In this document: piece after piece, positions 50,890 through 59,335 of the stretch
How positions within the stretch are numbered: the stretch's first letter is position 1
Layout: the number at the start of each line of letters is the position of its first letter
Origin: Actinocorallia populi
Lineage (GTDB): Bacteria > Actinomycetota > Actinomycetes > Streptosporangiales > Streptosporangiaceae
Length of the DNA stretch: 64,000 nucleotides
Assembly: GCF_002995495.1 (NCBI RefSeq)
Contig: NZ_PVZV01000012.1
Span: forward strand, 1-64,000
Direction of reading: 5' to 3'
Notes under the pieces: generated by a model
Database searches by the model: none
What the model saw: the letters and a program-made list of their open reading frames with translations, nothing else
Told to the model about the DNA's origin: nothing
Made by a program: the position numbers and the translations under genes

Positions 50890-51085
50890 CGGCGGGTTGA
50901 GAATCCCGATCGGGTCGGCGACAGGCATCCAGGATGCGGTCGACGGGGCCGTCGGGGAGGAGCTCTCCGCTCAGCGCGGCGTGGACATGGCCGAGTCTCT
51001 CGTCGTTGTCCGTGGTCGCCGTGGCACGGGCGATGAGCCGGATCGCGTGGACGTCACCACGGCGAAGGAGTGCGTGGCAGCGGGG
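50890..51085 (-). pseudogene. protein fragment after the third TetR gene
   Basis: Minus-strand frame without a start codon reading CHALLRRGDVHAIRLIARAT, then HVHAALSGELLPDGPVDRIL. The helical, protein-like composition suggests a relic of a repeat- or HEAT-like protein. Function not recognised. Confidence 0.35.
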
Positions 51086-51089
51086 CGGC

Positions 51090-51695
51090 TCACCGGTCGG
51101 GAGGCACGATCCCCGGGGTCGCCCAGCCGTTTCGCATCAGGGCGTTGAGCGCCGGGGGCGAGGATTCGTCGGCCATGGCGGCTCCGCGCACCCAGCTTGT
51201 GGCGAGCACGCTCAGGAACAGGTCCCGGCCGCGCACCTCGGGGCGGGCGCCGCCGTCACGTTGGGCCGCGTGGAGGAACTCATCGGTGGTGGTGATGTAG
51301 CCCTGGCATGTCAGGGCCAGCGGGGATGTGTCCTCGGTGAGCGCCATCCGCAAGGGCTCGGGCAGTCCGTCGAAGGCCGTGGCCCACCATTCCAGCGCGT
51401 CCAGCCACTGGGCCAGCGCTTCGGTGGAGTCGCGCGCCTCCTTTCGGATGGCGTCGCGACGGGACACCAGCTCGTCCTCGCGCGCCTTGAGCAGTGCGGC
51501 GAGCAGCGCCTCCCGGTTCGGGAAGTGCCGGTAGAGGGTGCCGGGACCGACGCCGGCCCGTTTGGCGATGGCTTCCAGGGAACCGGTGATGCCGTGCTCG
51601 GAGAAGTACTGCTCGGCGACGCCGAGGATGTGCGTCCGGTTCCGCTGCGCGTCCGTCCGCGGCCTGCGCGCGCGGGCGCCTGTCGTCTCGGGCAC
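51090..51695 (-). CDS. TetR-family regulator
   Basis: 201 residues from GTG. HTH: HILGVAEQYFSEHGITGSLE, AGVGPGTLYRHFPNREALLA, the classic AcrR-like sequence followed by the SBP-like C-terminal helical domain common in actinobacterial multidrug/SDR-linked TetR regulators. It diverges from a strong promoter (51712-51741) whose spacer holds a perfect ACGGAGGC dyad. The gene that this promoter should drive looks degenerate. Confidence 0.9.
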   Translation of the reverse strand: MPETTGARARRPRTDAQRNRTHILGVAEQYFSEHGITGSLEAIAKRAGVGPGTLYRHFPNREALLAALLKAREDELVSRRDAIRKEARDSTEALAQWLDALEWWATAFDGLPEPLRMALTEDTSPLALTCQGYITTTDEFLHAAQRDGGARPEVRGRDLFLSVLATSWVRGAAMADESSPPALNALMRNGWATPGIVPPDR

Positions 51696-51711
51696 GTCCG
51701 ACCACCCCTCT

Positions 51712-51741
51712 TTGACAAAACGGAGGCAGCCTCCGTATATT
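51712..51741 (+). promoter_or_regulatory. consensus promoter TTGACA-N18-TATATT with operator in the spacer
   Basis: TTGACA at 51712-51717 and TATATT at 51736-51741. The spacer contains ACGGAGGC-A-GCCTCCGT (51720-51736), a perfect dyad; an imperfect second copy (ACGGATGCTACCTCCGG) follows at 51754-51770. A TetR repressor bound here would block polymerase directly. Confidence 0.8.
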
Positions 51742-52281
51742 GGCGATGCCTAAACGGATGCTACCTCCGGATTCAGTCGCGCGGCTACCCGCCGCACTGC
51801 CGTCCCGCAGTCGGGAAAGCGGCGTCCAGGTCCCCATCAGTCGAAGGACGTGTCGTGACCACCCCACAAATGCTCCTGGCCATCCAGATCGCCAACGGAC
51901 CGCCGTCTTCACACCTCTGCTGATGACCGCGGCCATGCGCCTGTTCCCCGCCGCCCGCCACGGTCGGATGATGGAGCTGGTCACGGCCGTGGCGTCGGCG
52001 GTCGGCATGCCTCGATGCACGCCTGGGCATGGATCCAAGTACGATCACGCAGCTTTCAAGCGGCTGGACGCGCCGGATGGCCACGCGGACCTTGATCCTG
52101 CGGACGAGCGATGGGCGCTGGCGGACCTGACACCTCGTGGCTGCGCTCTCGAATCCGAGAACCGGGACATCACCGACAAGATCAAGTTCGAATACCGGCT
52201 GTAGATCAGGATCCGGACGGCCTCCGTCGCACGCGCGCACCCTGCAGTCGAGTGCGCCCTTACCAGTACAAGGAGACTCCA
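51742..52281 (+). other. degenerate region behind the TetR-controlled promoter
   Basis: A 463-bp open frame (to 52204) exists but reads as a patchwork (TTPQMLLAIQIANG in one frame, LLMTAAMRLFPAARHGRMME in another), without a clear domain. Probably the remains of the original target gene. I cannot name it. Confidence 0.4.
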
Positions 52282-53028
52282 ATGAAGATCGGCATTCTGG
52301 GTGTCGGGCATATCGGCAAAACCTTGGCTCAGCGGTTGAGCGCGGCCGGACATGAGGTGAAGGTGGCCAACTCGCGCGGCCCGGAGACGATCGGGGCCGA
52401 TGTGCTGGCCTCGGGCGGACGAGCGGTCACGGCGGCTGAGGTCGTGGCGGACGTCGACGCCGTGATCCTCTCGATCCCCTTCAGTAATCTCCCGCAGGTC
52501 GCGCCGCTGATCACCGGCGTGCCGGCCGACACAGTCGTCATCGACACGTCGAACTACTATCCGATGCGAGACAGCAGGAACGAGGCCGTCGACGCCGGCC
52601 AGGTCGAGAGCCTGTGGGTCGCCGAACAGCTGGGCCGGCCTGTCGCCAAGGCATGGAACACCATCGGTTCCGACTCGCTCGCGAACAAAGGCAAACCCGC
52701 GGGAAGCACGGATCGCATCGCTCTGCCCGTTGCAGCCGACAGCCCAAGAGATCGCGACCTGGCGATGGCGCTCGTCGAGGACACCGGGTTCGACGCATTC
52801 GACGCCGGGACGCTCGCGGAATCGTGGCGGCAGCAACCCGGCACACCCTGCTACGGCACAGACCTCACTCGCGAGGAGCTGCCGGGCGCACTGGCGGCGG
52901 CGGACGCGACGCGATCGCCGAAGCGACGGGATCTGGCGGTCGCTGCGATCCAGGAAAGAGTCGGGGACGCCACAACGAATCCGGATGCGGAATACGGCGT
53001 CCGCCTGAGTCGTGCCCTGTTCATGTGA
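52282..53028 (+). CDS. NAD(P)-binding Rossmann protein, F420-dependent NADP reductase-like
   Basis: 248 residues, ATG after AAGGAG. N-terminal dinucleotide fold (MKIGILGVGHIGKTLAQRLS, GHEVKVANSRGPET), VDAVILSIPFSNLPQVAPLI and VVIDTSNYYP are the Fno-like signature; the C-terminal helical half (VAEQLGRPVAKAWNTIGSDS, DTGFDAFDAGTLAESWRQQP) completes it. True Fno couples F420H2 and NADP; distant members like this act on unknown substrates. A paralogue follows at 53209, from duplication. Confidence 0.88.
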   Translation: MKIGILGVGHIGKTLAQRLSAAGHEVKVANSRGPETIGADVLASGGRAVTAAEVVADVDAVILSIPFSNLPQVAPLITGVPADTVVIDTSNYYPMRDSRNEAVDAGQVESLWVAEQLGRPVAKAWNTIGSDSLANKGKPAGSTDRIALPVAADSPRDRDLAMALVEDTGFDAFDAGTLAESWRQQPGTPCYGTDLTREELPGALAAADATRSPKRRDLAVAAIQERVGDATTNPDAEYGVRLSRALFM

Positions 53029-53208
53029 GCACAAGACCCACGATGACGCAGCATCCCGATCGCCGCGCTGCACGGTCAAGGAGGACCGCGACGCGCGGCA
53101 GGCCGAGCAACCGCCGCAACCGACCCGGGACGCCCGAGCTCGGCGGGCATCGAGGAACGGGCTGCCAAGAAGGACGGGCCCGCCGGCACGACTCAGAAAG
53201 GGAACAAC

Positions 53209-53943
53209 ATGAAGATCACGGTCATCGGTGCGGGGGCGATCGGGGGGAATCTGGCCCGCAAGCTCAGCGCGGTCGGTCACGACGTGCAGATCGCCGACGC
53301 CCGGGGGCCGGAGAGCGTCCCGGCCGACGTGCTGGACTCCGGCGCCCGCGCTGTGGCCCTGGACGATGCCGCGCGGGACAGGGACGTGATCATCCTGTCG
53401 ATTCCGTTCGACCGGGTCCCGGAGCTGGCCGCACCGCTGTCCTCGGTTTCTGATGAGACGGTGGTCATCGACACCTCCAACTACTACCCCCATCTCGGCG
53501 GCCGTATCGAGGCGGTGGACAACGGGCAGGTGGAGAGCGTGCGGAACGCCGAGCTGCTGGGCAGGCCGCTGGTCAAGGCATGGAACGCCGCCCTGGCCGA
53601 AACACAGCGGACCAAGGGCGTCCCGGCGGGAACCCCGGGGCGCATCGCCATCCCCGTCGCAGCCGATTCGCCGCGGGCGCGGCGAGTGGCCATGCAGCTG
53701 GTGGACGATACGGGCTTCGACCCCTTCGATGCCGGTGTGCTCGCCGACTCCTGGCGCCAGCAGCCCATGAGCCCGGCCTACTGCACCGAGTTGACCTTGG
53801 AGGAGATGGGGCTGGCGCTGGCCGCCGCCGACCGGGACAAAGACGTGCGCGTCCGCGACAGCATGATGGAGCGCTTCGCCGCCCTCGGTGACGCCCCCTC
53901 GCTGGAGGACGTCGTCGAGATGAACCGCGCCGCCCACCGCTGA
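53209..53943 (+). CDS. NAD(P)-binding Rossmann protein, paralogue of the preceding gene
   Basis: 244 residues with the same layout: MKITVIGAGAIGGNLARKLS, VIILSIPFDRVPELAAPLSS, VVIDTSNYYPHLGG, DTGFDPFDAGVLADSWRQQP and a final MSPAYCTELTLEEM. GAAAGGGAAC precedes the ATG. The two proteins share most core motifs but differ in the cofactor-binding turn and tail (245 versus 240-type ends), so they have diverged since duplication. The 180-bp spacer has no gene. Confidence 0.88.
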   Translation: MKITVIGAGAIGGNLARKLSAVGHDVQIADARGPESVPADVLDSGARAVALDDAARDRDVIILSIPFDRVPELAAPLSSVSDETVVIDTSNYYPHLGGRIEAVDNGQVESVRNAELLGRPLVKAWNAALAETQRTKGVPAGTPGRIAIPVAADSPRARRVAMQLVDDTGFDPFDAGVLADSWRQQPMSPAYCTELTLEEMGLALAAADRDKDVRVRDSMMERFAALGDAPSLEDVVEMNRAAHR

Positions 53944-53981
53944 CACCCGGGCCACCACGCCCGCACGACGAACACGCGCGG

Positions 53982-54174
53982 GTGCCGTCGGCGGCATCCT
54001 TTCGAGCACATCCGAACGCCGCGAGATCAAGTGCGGAGCGGGTGGCGGCCATGCCCGCCGAGATCGGGCCGGTGGGCATGGCCGAGCCGATCACCGGGTT
54101 CGTCGGCGAGGGCCTCCAGCTGATCGTGGACTACGCGGGGTTCGGGACCACCACCGTCCAGGCCGTGGAAACGC
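53982..54174 (+). pseudogene. zinc-type alcohol dehydrogenase remnant
   Basis: Reads GEGLQLIVDYAGFGTTTVQA then VETLGIDGG, which follows the Rossmann domain of medium-chain zinc alcohol dehydrogenases (LDLIVDYAGFGTTT-type strand). The catalytic domain, the GxGxxG turn and the C-terminus are missing. Confidence 0.6.
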
Positions 54175-54492
54175 TCGGCATCGATGGTGGCGCCGTACGG
54201 GGGAGCGGTGATGCCGCCGCTCCAGGCCGCGAAGATCGAGTCGGGCGTCGCCAACGGTGGTCCTGTTTGTTGGATATGCGGTTATAAGGACTGTGGTCAT
54301 TGCTCTGAGGGCGGCGTGGTCAAGCCTGGGCGGGTGTTCGACCGGGACTTCGCGTGGCGGCACCTGGTGGCCTTCGTGGAGCGCCGGAGCGATCGTCCGC
54401 AGCTCGCGGTCTGATCGCCGCGTTCGTAGTCCAGGATCGGCGCACTTGGCCGGAAGGCCGCAAACCGCACTCAGCCGTCTACGTTGGGGCGG
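54175..54492. other. intergenic, no supported gene
   Basis: About 320 bp including a Cys-rich frame (CWICGYKDCGHC, ~54270) without a ribosome site; not called. Confidence 0.4.
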
Positions 54493-55824
54493 ATGAGGAT
54501 GGAGATCGACGAGCTCGAGGGGTGGCTGCGGGAGCGGCTGCCGGGGTTGGCGGAGGAGCACGGGGTGCCGGGGGCGGCGGTCGCCGTCGGAACCGGGGGG
54601 CGGGTGGTCGAGGCGGCGGCGGGAGTGCTGAGCACGGCGACGGGGGTGGAGGCGACGGTCGACTCGGTGTTCCAGATCGGGTCGGTCACCAAGGTGCTGA
54701 CGGCGACGCTGGTGATGGGGCTCGTCGCCGACGGGCTGGTGGAGCTCGACGCGCCGGTGGCCAGGTACCTTCCCGGGTTCCGGGAGGCGACCGTCCGGCA
54801 GTTGCTGTGCCACACGGCCGGGTTCGAGGGGGATGTGTTCACCGACACGGGCAAGGGGGACGACTGCCTGGAGAGGTACGTGGAACTGCTGGCCGACGTG
54901 TCGCAGACCTTCGAGCCCGGACAGATGTTCTCCTACAACAACGCCGGTTACAGCGTGCTCGGGCGGATCGTCGAGGTCGTACGGGGCGAGCCGTTCGACC
55001 GGTGCATGCGGGACTACCTGTTCACGCCCCTGGGCATGACGCACGCGGCGAACGACCCGTACGAGGCGATCTTGCATCGCGCGGCGGTGGGGCACCTGGG
55101 CGGGCGGCCCGTCCCGGTCTGGGCGATGGCGCGCTCGAACGCGCCCGCCGGGTCGATGCTCGCCATGACGGCGCGCGACCTGCTGACCTTCGCTCGGGCG
55201 CATCTGGCCGAGGAGAAGCTGCGGGCCATGCGCGAGCCGCAGGTCGCCCTGCCGGACATCGGCTGGGGGACGGCCTGGGGCCTGGGTTGGGCGCTTTACG
55301 ACCTGCCGGGCGGTCCGGTGTTCGGCCACGACGGCAACACGATCGGGCAGTCGGCCGTCCTGCGGGTCGACCCCGGCCGCGACGTGTCCGTGGCGATCCT
55401 CACCAACGGCGGCGATCGCAAGCCGTTGATGAAGGAGATCCTCGGCAGGGTCGTCGAGTCGCCCGCCGAGCCCGTCCCGGATCCCGCGGCGCGCCCGGAC
55501 GCAGGGCGCTGCGCGGGCGTCTACCTGTCGAGCACGAGTCGGACCACGGTGAGCGGGGACGATCGGGGACGGCTGTGGCTCGAGCAGGTCCCGCTCGGCC
55601 TCGCGGCGCAGGCCGGCGACGAGCCGTACCGGACGGAGCTGCTCGGCTGGCGGGGCGACTCCCTGCTGCCCGCCGAGCCCGGCCGCGGGCCCGTCGCGTT
55701 TCTGGGAGACGACGGCGAGGGCCGTGCGCGTTACCTGCACACGGGCCGGGCCGATGTCCGTGCGGCCCTACGGACCGGAGCCGAAGGTCCAGGAGTCCCG
55801 GTGGCAATGAAGAAATTTGGCTGA
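54493..55824 (+). CDS. serine hydrolase, beta-lactamase/DD-peptidase (class C) fold
   Basis: 443 residues. Catalytic motifs: S64-V-T-K67 (IGSVTKVLTATL), Y148-N-N (FSYNNAGYSVLGRIV) and the third motif GHDGN in place of KTG, typical of non-lactamase esterases/peptidases of this family. No signal peptide, so cytoplasmic. An ~120-residue C-terminal extension (DAGRCAGVYLSSTSRTTVSG onward) resembles DUF3471-type barrels. Substrate unknown. Start chosen at the second ATG of an ATG cluster; no ribosome site. Confidence 0.88.
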   Translation: MRMEIDELEGWLRERLPGLAEEHGVPGAAVAVGTGGRVVEAAAGVLSTATGVEATVDSVFQIGSVTKVLTATLVMGLVADGLVELDAPVARYLPGFREATVRQLLCHTAGFEGDVFTDTGKGDDCLERYVELLADVSQTFEPGQMFSYNNAGYSVLGRIVEVVRGEPFDRCMRDYLFTPLGMTHAANDPYEAILHRAAVGHLGGRPVPVWAMARSNAPAGSMLAMTARDLLTFARAHLAEEKLRAMREPQVALPDIGWGTAWGLGWALYDLPGGPVFGHDGNTIGQSAVLRVDPGRDVSVAILTNGGDRKPLMKEILGRVVESPAEPVPDPAARPDAGRCAGVYLSSTSRTTVSGDDRGRLWLEQVPLGLAAQAGDEPYRTELLGWRGDSLLPAEPGRGPVAFLGDDGEGRARYLHTGRADVRAALRTGAEGPGVPVAMKKFG

Positions 55825-55922
55825 CTACGCCTCTGGAACGCGGTTTTGCAAGTGAGCGACGCGGGCTTGGCGGGTGATCGACATGGCGGTTACGGTTCTG
55901 AGCGTGAGGTGGACGTAGGCCT

Positions 55923-56525
55923 GTGAGCGGCGGAGAGGAAGAACCGACGAACCCGGGCGGCGGCGGGCCGCATGCGGGTCTTCGCCGGTATGTGCTGACC
56001 GGGGCTCCTGGCGCGGGCAAGACCGCGATCGCTCACCGGATGAGGAAGCGCGGGCATGCGGTGATCGACGAGGCGGCCACCGATGTCATCGCCTGCCGGC
56101 AGTCCCGCGGTGAGGAGGAACCCTGGAACGGCCCCGGTTTCATCGAAGAGATCGTCCGGGTGCAGCGGCGGCGCCAGCGGGCATCTGCCGACGCCGGGAC
56201 GGTCGTGCAGATCTATGACCGCTCCCCGCTGTGCACGCTGGCCCTGGCCCGGTACCTGGACCGTCCGGTGCCCGCGGCACTGAGCGCGGAAATCGACCGC
56301 ATGACGCGCGAGAACGTCTACGATCCGCAGGTCTTCTTCGTCCATCCGATCGGTTTCATCGTCGCCACCGCGGCGCGTCGGATCTCCTTCGAGGAGTCAC
56401 TGGTGTTCGCACGCGTTCATGAGCAGGTGTACCGGGAGCACGGCTACGGCCTGATCGACGTGCCGCCAGGCCCTGTCGAAGAACGCGTGGCTTTGATCGA
56501 GGAACGCATCCGAACGTCGCCGTGA
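55923..56525 (+). CDS. AAA family ATPase (AAA_28/NadR-type kinase fold)
   Basis: 200 residues from GTG. Walker A GAPGAGKT (27-34) in RYVLTGAPGAGKTAIAHRM, DEAATDVIACRQSRGEEEPW region after strand 2, and a Walker-B-like VQIYDRSPLCTLALARYL. This is the AAA_28 family, thought to be small kinases or nucleotide-dependent phosphotransferases; substrate unknown. The C-terminus (YGLIDVPPGPVEERVALIEE) is complete. Confidence 0.85.
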   Translation: MSGGEEEPTNPGGGGPHAGLRRYVLTGAPGAGKTAIAHRMRKRGHAVIDEAATDVIACRQSRGEEEPWNGPGFIEEIVRVQRRRQRASADAGTVVQIYDRSPLCTLALARYLDRPVPAALSAEIDRMTRENVYDPQVFFVHPIGFIVATAARRISFEESLVFARVHEQVYREHGYGLIDVPPGPVEERVALIEERIRTSP

Positions 56526-56598
56526 CCGCAAGCCGGTGCGGGTCGCTTGCGGCGCAGAACGTCTTCGCGAGCCCGTAGGGCCGGTCACCCTGACTCCG

Positions 56599-56982
56599 TC
56601 AGGCGTCGAAACGGTCGCGCGCGCTCTCGATGTGGCCGAGGTGCTGGTGGGTCCAGCCGCATATGGCGTCGACCGCGGTGCGCAGGCCCCGGCCCGGTTC
56701 GGTGAGGGTGTACTCGACCCGCGGCGGCACGGTGGGGTACACCTTCCGGTCGACCAGGCCGTTGCGCTCCAGCATGCGCAGGTTCTGGGTGAGCATCTTG
56801 TGGCTGACGCCCTCGACCTCGTTCCGCAGCTCGTTGAAGCGCAGGGTGCGCTCGCCGAGCGCCTCGATGATCAGGAACGCCCACTTGTTGGCGACGTCCG
56901 AGAAGATCTCCCGCGCCAGGGAGTCGGCGCGCCGCAGGTCGGCGTCTTCGGGCAGGCCCTTGAGCAGTTGCTTGGTCACCAT
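56599..56982 (-). CDS. HxlR-family transcriptional regulator
   Basis: 127 residues with the HxlR/MarR-like winged helix: DVANKWAFLIIEALGERTLR, FNELRNEVEGVSHKMLTQNL, RMLERNGLVDRKVYPTVPPR, VEYTLTEPGRGL. It diverges from the RidA-family gene with a 101-bp spacer containing a TTCACTCTC/GAGAGTGAA repeat. HxlR proteins usually respond to electrophiles or redox stress and control the divergent gene. Confidence 0.92.
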   Translation of the reverse strand: MVTKQLLKGLPEDADLRRADSLAREIFSDVANKWAFLIIEALGERTLRFNELRNEVEGVSHKMLTQNLRMLERNGLVDRKVYPTVPPRVEYTLTEPGRGLRTAVDAICGWTHQHLGHIESARDRFDA

Positions 56983-57025
56983 CAGGTTCCTCGGTTACCG
57001 AAAAGTGCGTTCTTCCAGATCAACC

Positions 57026-57066
57026 TTCACTCTCCTACAGTTCCCAAGTAACCACAAGAGAGTGAA
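57026..57066. promoter_or_regulatory. inverted repeat TTCACTCTC-N23-GAGAGTGAA
   Basis: Perfect 9-bp arms in the HxlR/RidA divergent spacer, 17 bp before the RidA ATG; likely HxlR binding region. Confidence 0.6.
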
Positions 57067-57083
57067 CCGGAAGGACGAGCACC

Positions 57084-57485
57084 ATGGCCACCATCGATGT
57101 CTTCACCTACAACGTGCCGGCCGAGAGCGATTTCGGCTACTCACAGGCGATCAAGTCCGGCGAGCTGGTCCACGTCTCCGGACAGCTCGCGTTCGATGAG
57201 GCGGGCGAGTTCCTCCACGCGGACGACTTCGCCGCCCAGCTCGAGCAGACCCACGCCAACATGGACAGGGTCCTGGACCACTACGGCGCCACCCGGAACC
57301 AGATCGTCTCGCAGACCCTGTACCTGGTGGACCTGCGGCAGAACGCCGCGGCGGTGGCGGAGGGCAACCTGGGGTACTTCGGCGACCACCGCCCGGCCAG
57401 CACGGTCCTGGGCGTCACCGAGCTGACCTTGCCCGGCCAGGTCATCGAGATCAGCTTCATCATCGACATGAAACTGCCCGCTTGA
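57084..57485 (+). CDS. RidA (YjgF/YER057c/UK114) family protein
   Basis: 133 residues: FGYSQAIKSGELVHVSGQLA, THANMDRVLDHYGATRNQIV, TLYLVDLRQNAAAVAEGNLG, HRPASTVLGVTELTLPGQVI. The key Arg of true RidA imine deaminases (in RxA-V-V context) is present as H-R-P-A, so activity is possible but not certain; many Rid subfamily members have other roles. GGAAGGACGAG precedes the ATG. Divergent from HxlR. Confidence 0.92.
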   Translation: MATIDVFTYNVPAESDFGYSQAIKSGELVHVSGQLAFDEAGEFLHADDFAAQLEQTHANMDRVLDHYGATRNQIVSQTLYLVDLRQNAAAVAEGNLGYFGDHRPASTVLGVTELTLPGQVIEISFIIDMKLPA

Positions 57486-58201
57486 GGTCCCCCATCCGGC
57501 ACGGGCGGCCGGGTGGGGGAGGGGCCAGCCATGGATGAAGAACTTGCCGGTGACGGGTCGGCCGAGCCAGGTCGCGGTGATCTGGACCTCGGTGTCGATC
57601 GGCACGGAGCCGCTCACGGTGACCGGGACGACGCCGCCGGACACCCCGGGCGGTCCGACCTCGACACCGGGGGTGGCGCTCGCCAGGGCGATCCTGGCGC
57701 CGGACGGGGTGAGGCTCGTGCCGATCGAGACGGGGATCTCGTTGTTGCGGGTGCCGGGGCCGGGGACCGAGCCCGGCTTGGCCGAATAGCGGTCACCGAG
57801 GGAGAGTTTCCAGCGGGGCGGTGGCGATCAGAACCTGAATACCCGAGACTTTGCGCTTCGGACGGTTGTGCTCAGCGGTGGCCGCCACTCGATGATCATC
57901 ATGTTGAGTAGCCAACACCCGAACCGCAAAAACGATCAGGATCTGCCGCTGACATCCCCAAAAAGGGATCAAACGGTGCGACCACGGCGCTGATCACCAA
58001 CGCCATCATCGCCGTCGGGCAGTTCCAGCGCGGCCTTCGAAACGACTTCACTGCTGAAGGCCGCTACCGTGGTCGCCTGCACCCACGGAGTGAGCCGCGA
58101 CGCCGTGCGAACCGCGCTCGTCGGCCTACTGCCCGACCGGTCCGCCTGGCAGGCCGATCCCTGAAGGGCGGCTCGCCGTGGCCGTAGGGGTTCGGGCCGC
58201 A
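57486..58201. other. gene-poor region with decayed fragments
   Basis: Contains the fragment at 57519-57810. A further protein-like C-terminal frame (LLKAATVVACTHGVSRDAVR, TALVGLLPDRSAWQADP, ~58048-58164, plus strand) has no start. No intact gene. Confidence 0.4.
57519..57810 (-). pseudogene. fragment of a secreted/Ig-like-domain protein
   Basis: The minus strand reads SLGDRYSAKPGSVPGPGTRN, EIPVSIGTSLTPSGARIALA, then VVPVTVSGSVPIDTEVQITA and TWLGRPVTGKFFIHGW, a beta-rich, exported-type domain. No start codon or signal peptide precedes it, and the frame continues into antisense of the RidA gene. A relic of a larger gene. Confidence 0.55.
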
Positions 58202-58441
58202 TCAGGAGCGCGCCTCATCCGGCGGGTCGACGGTGAGGAGGTCTCCGGGCTGGCAATTCAGGGCGTGGCAGATGCGGGTGAGGGTGCTGAAGCGGATCGC
58301 TTTGGCGCGTTCGTTCTTGAGGATCGACAGGTTGACGGTGGTGATGCCGACCCGGTGGGCGAGTTCGGCCAGCGTCATGCCGCGTTCGGCGAGCAGGCGG
58401 TCGAGGTGGAGCCGGACCCGGTGGTCGTCTTCGGCGGGCAT
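58202..58441 (-). CDS. small XRE/Cro-type HTH regulator (YozG-like)
   Basis: 79 residues, a stand-alone HTH: LDRLLAERGMTLAELAHRVG, ITTVNLSILKNERAKAIRFS, TLTRICHALNCQPGDLL. This short form typically accompanies DUF2975 membrane proteins, which is the case here; the start overlaps the stop of the upstream DUF2975 gene by one base (TGATG). Confidence 0.92.
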   Translation of the reverse strand: MPAEDDHRVRLHLDRLLAERGMTLAELAHRVGITTVNLSILKNERAKAIRFSTLTRICHALNCQPGDLLTVDPPDEARS

Positions 58442-59109
58442 CAGACGACCCCGGCCAGGTCTTCGCGCATCCGGGTGCCGACCTGCATGACGCGGGCGAT
58501 GGTGAGCAGGCCCAGCCCGGTCAGCAGGTCGGTCAGCGGGAGGGTGAGCACGCCTTCGAGCAGGATGATCCCGATGCCGTTGTGCAGGATGTCGTCGGAC
58601 ACGGCGAAGGTGTCGACCAGTGCGGCGTCCATGCCGTCCTGGATCGCGTGGGCGAGGTAGCCGCCGGCGATCAGCGTCCAGCCGATGACACGGAGCCGGA
58701 CGGCGACCAGCGGGCTGAACGGACTGTCGGTCTCGGCCGTGCGCAACAACCTGAAGAACAGGAAGAACACCGTGAAGTACAGCAGGAATCCCGGCGCCTG
58801 CGTCATCGAGTACAGGACGCGCTGCGTCATGCTCGGTGTGTCATCGCACATCTGCAGGTTCTTCACCAAGAGCATGGTGTCCGGCTGGACCAGCTTGCGG
58901 TAACCGGTCAGGCCCTTGTCGTATTCGTTGCCGGCGAAGCGCAGCTCGGGCGTTGTGCATACCGCGGTGTCGCCCACGCCCAGGAAGCTGGTGCGGTCGT
59001 TGAAGGCCGTGTACAGGACCCCGGAGACCGTGGAGATCACCAGCAGGGCGAGTATGAACCGGACAGCGAAAGAGAAAGGCTGCAGGGGGTTGCGCGAAGC
59101 GCGACTCAT
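58441..59109 (-). CDS. DUF2975-like membrane protein
   Basis: 222 residues, four transmembrane helices: FILALLVISTVSGVLYTAF, APGFLLYFTVFFLFFRLLR, RLRVIGWTLIAGGYLAHAIQ and ILLEGVLTLPLTDLLTGLGL. The RLRxIGW motif before helix 3 and the pairing with a small XRE gene fit DUF2975. An extended first loop (residues ~40-95, with two Cys) is longer than usual. Function unknown; the pair is thought to sense the envelope. An ATG 15 bases earlier is an alternative start. Confidence 0.85.
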   Translation of the reverse strand: MSRASRNPLQPFSFAVRFILALLVISTVSGVLYTAFNDRTSFLGVGDTAVCTTPELRFAGNEYDKGLTGYRKLVQPDTMLLVKNLQMCDDTPSMTQRVLYSMTQAPGFLLYFTVFFLFFRLLRTAETDSPFSPLVAVRLRVIGWTLIAGGYLAHAIQDGMDAALVDTFAVSDDILHNGIGIILLEGVLTLPLTDLLTGLGLLTIARVMQVGTRMREDLAGVV

Positions 59110-59135
59110 GCGAGGTCCTGACATATCGAGATTCG

Positions 59136-59306
59136 ATGGGGGGACCGATATCCGATACCAACGACTCTCGATACGTCAAGCCACCACTGGCGGCCACGCC
59201 TTCCGAGCATCCCAAAGCCGTCGCGAAGGTCGTCGATGATCTGGACGAGCTGCTCGCCTTCTATGATTATCCCGTCGAGCACTGGCAACTGGAAGAACCG
59301 GCCTGA
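59136..59306 (+). pseudogene. IS256-family transposase remnant
   Basis: The end of this frame reads PKAVAKVVDDLDELLAFYDY then PVEHWQLEEP, which follows the conserved region of IS256-family transposases (…KFPKAVAKITDDLDxLLAFYDFPAEHWxHLRTTNPIEST). The catalytic DDE residues and the part after EHW are missing. No inverted repeats seen. Confidence 0.7.
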
Positions 59307-59335
59307 CTTGATCCACAGGTCTTGACCATTGCTCG

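Noticed and set aside
54184-54414. 76-codon Cys-containing frame (CWICGYKDCGHC)
   Set aside because: No ribosome site and the beginning lies in the alcohol-dehydrogenase remnant; treated as non-coding.
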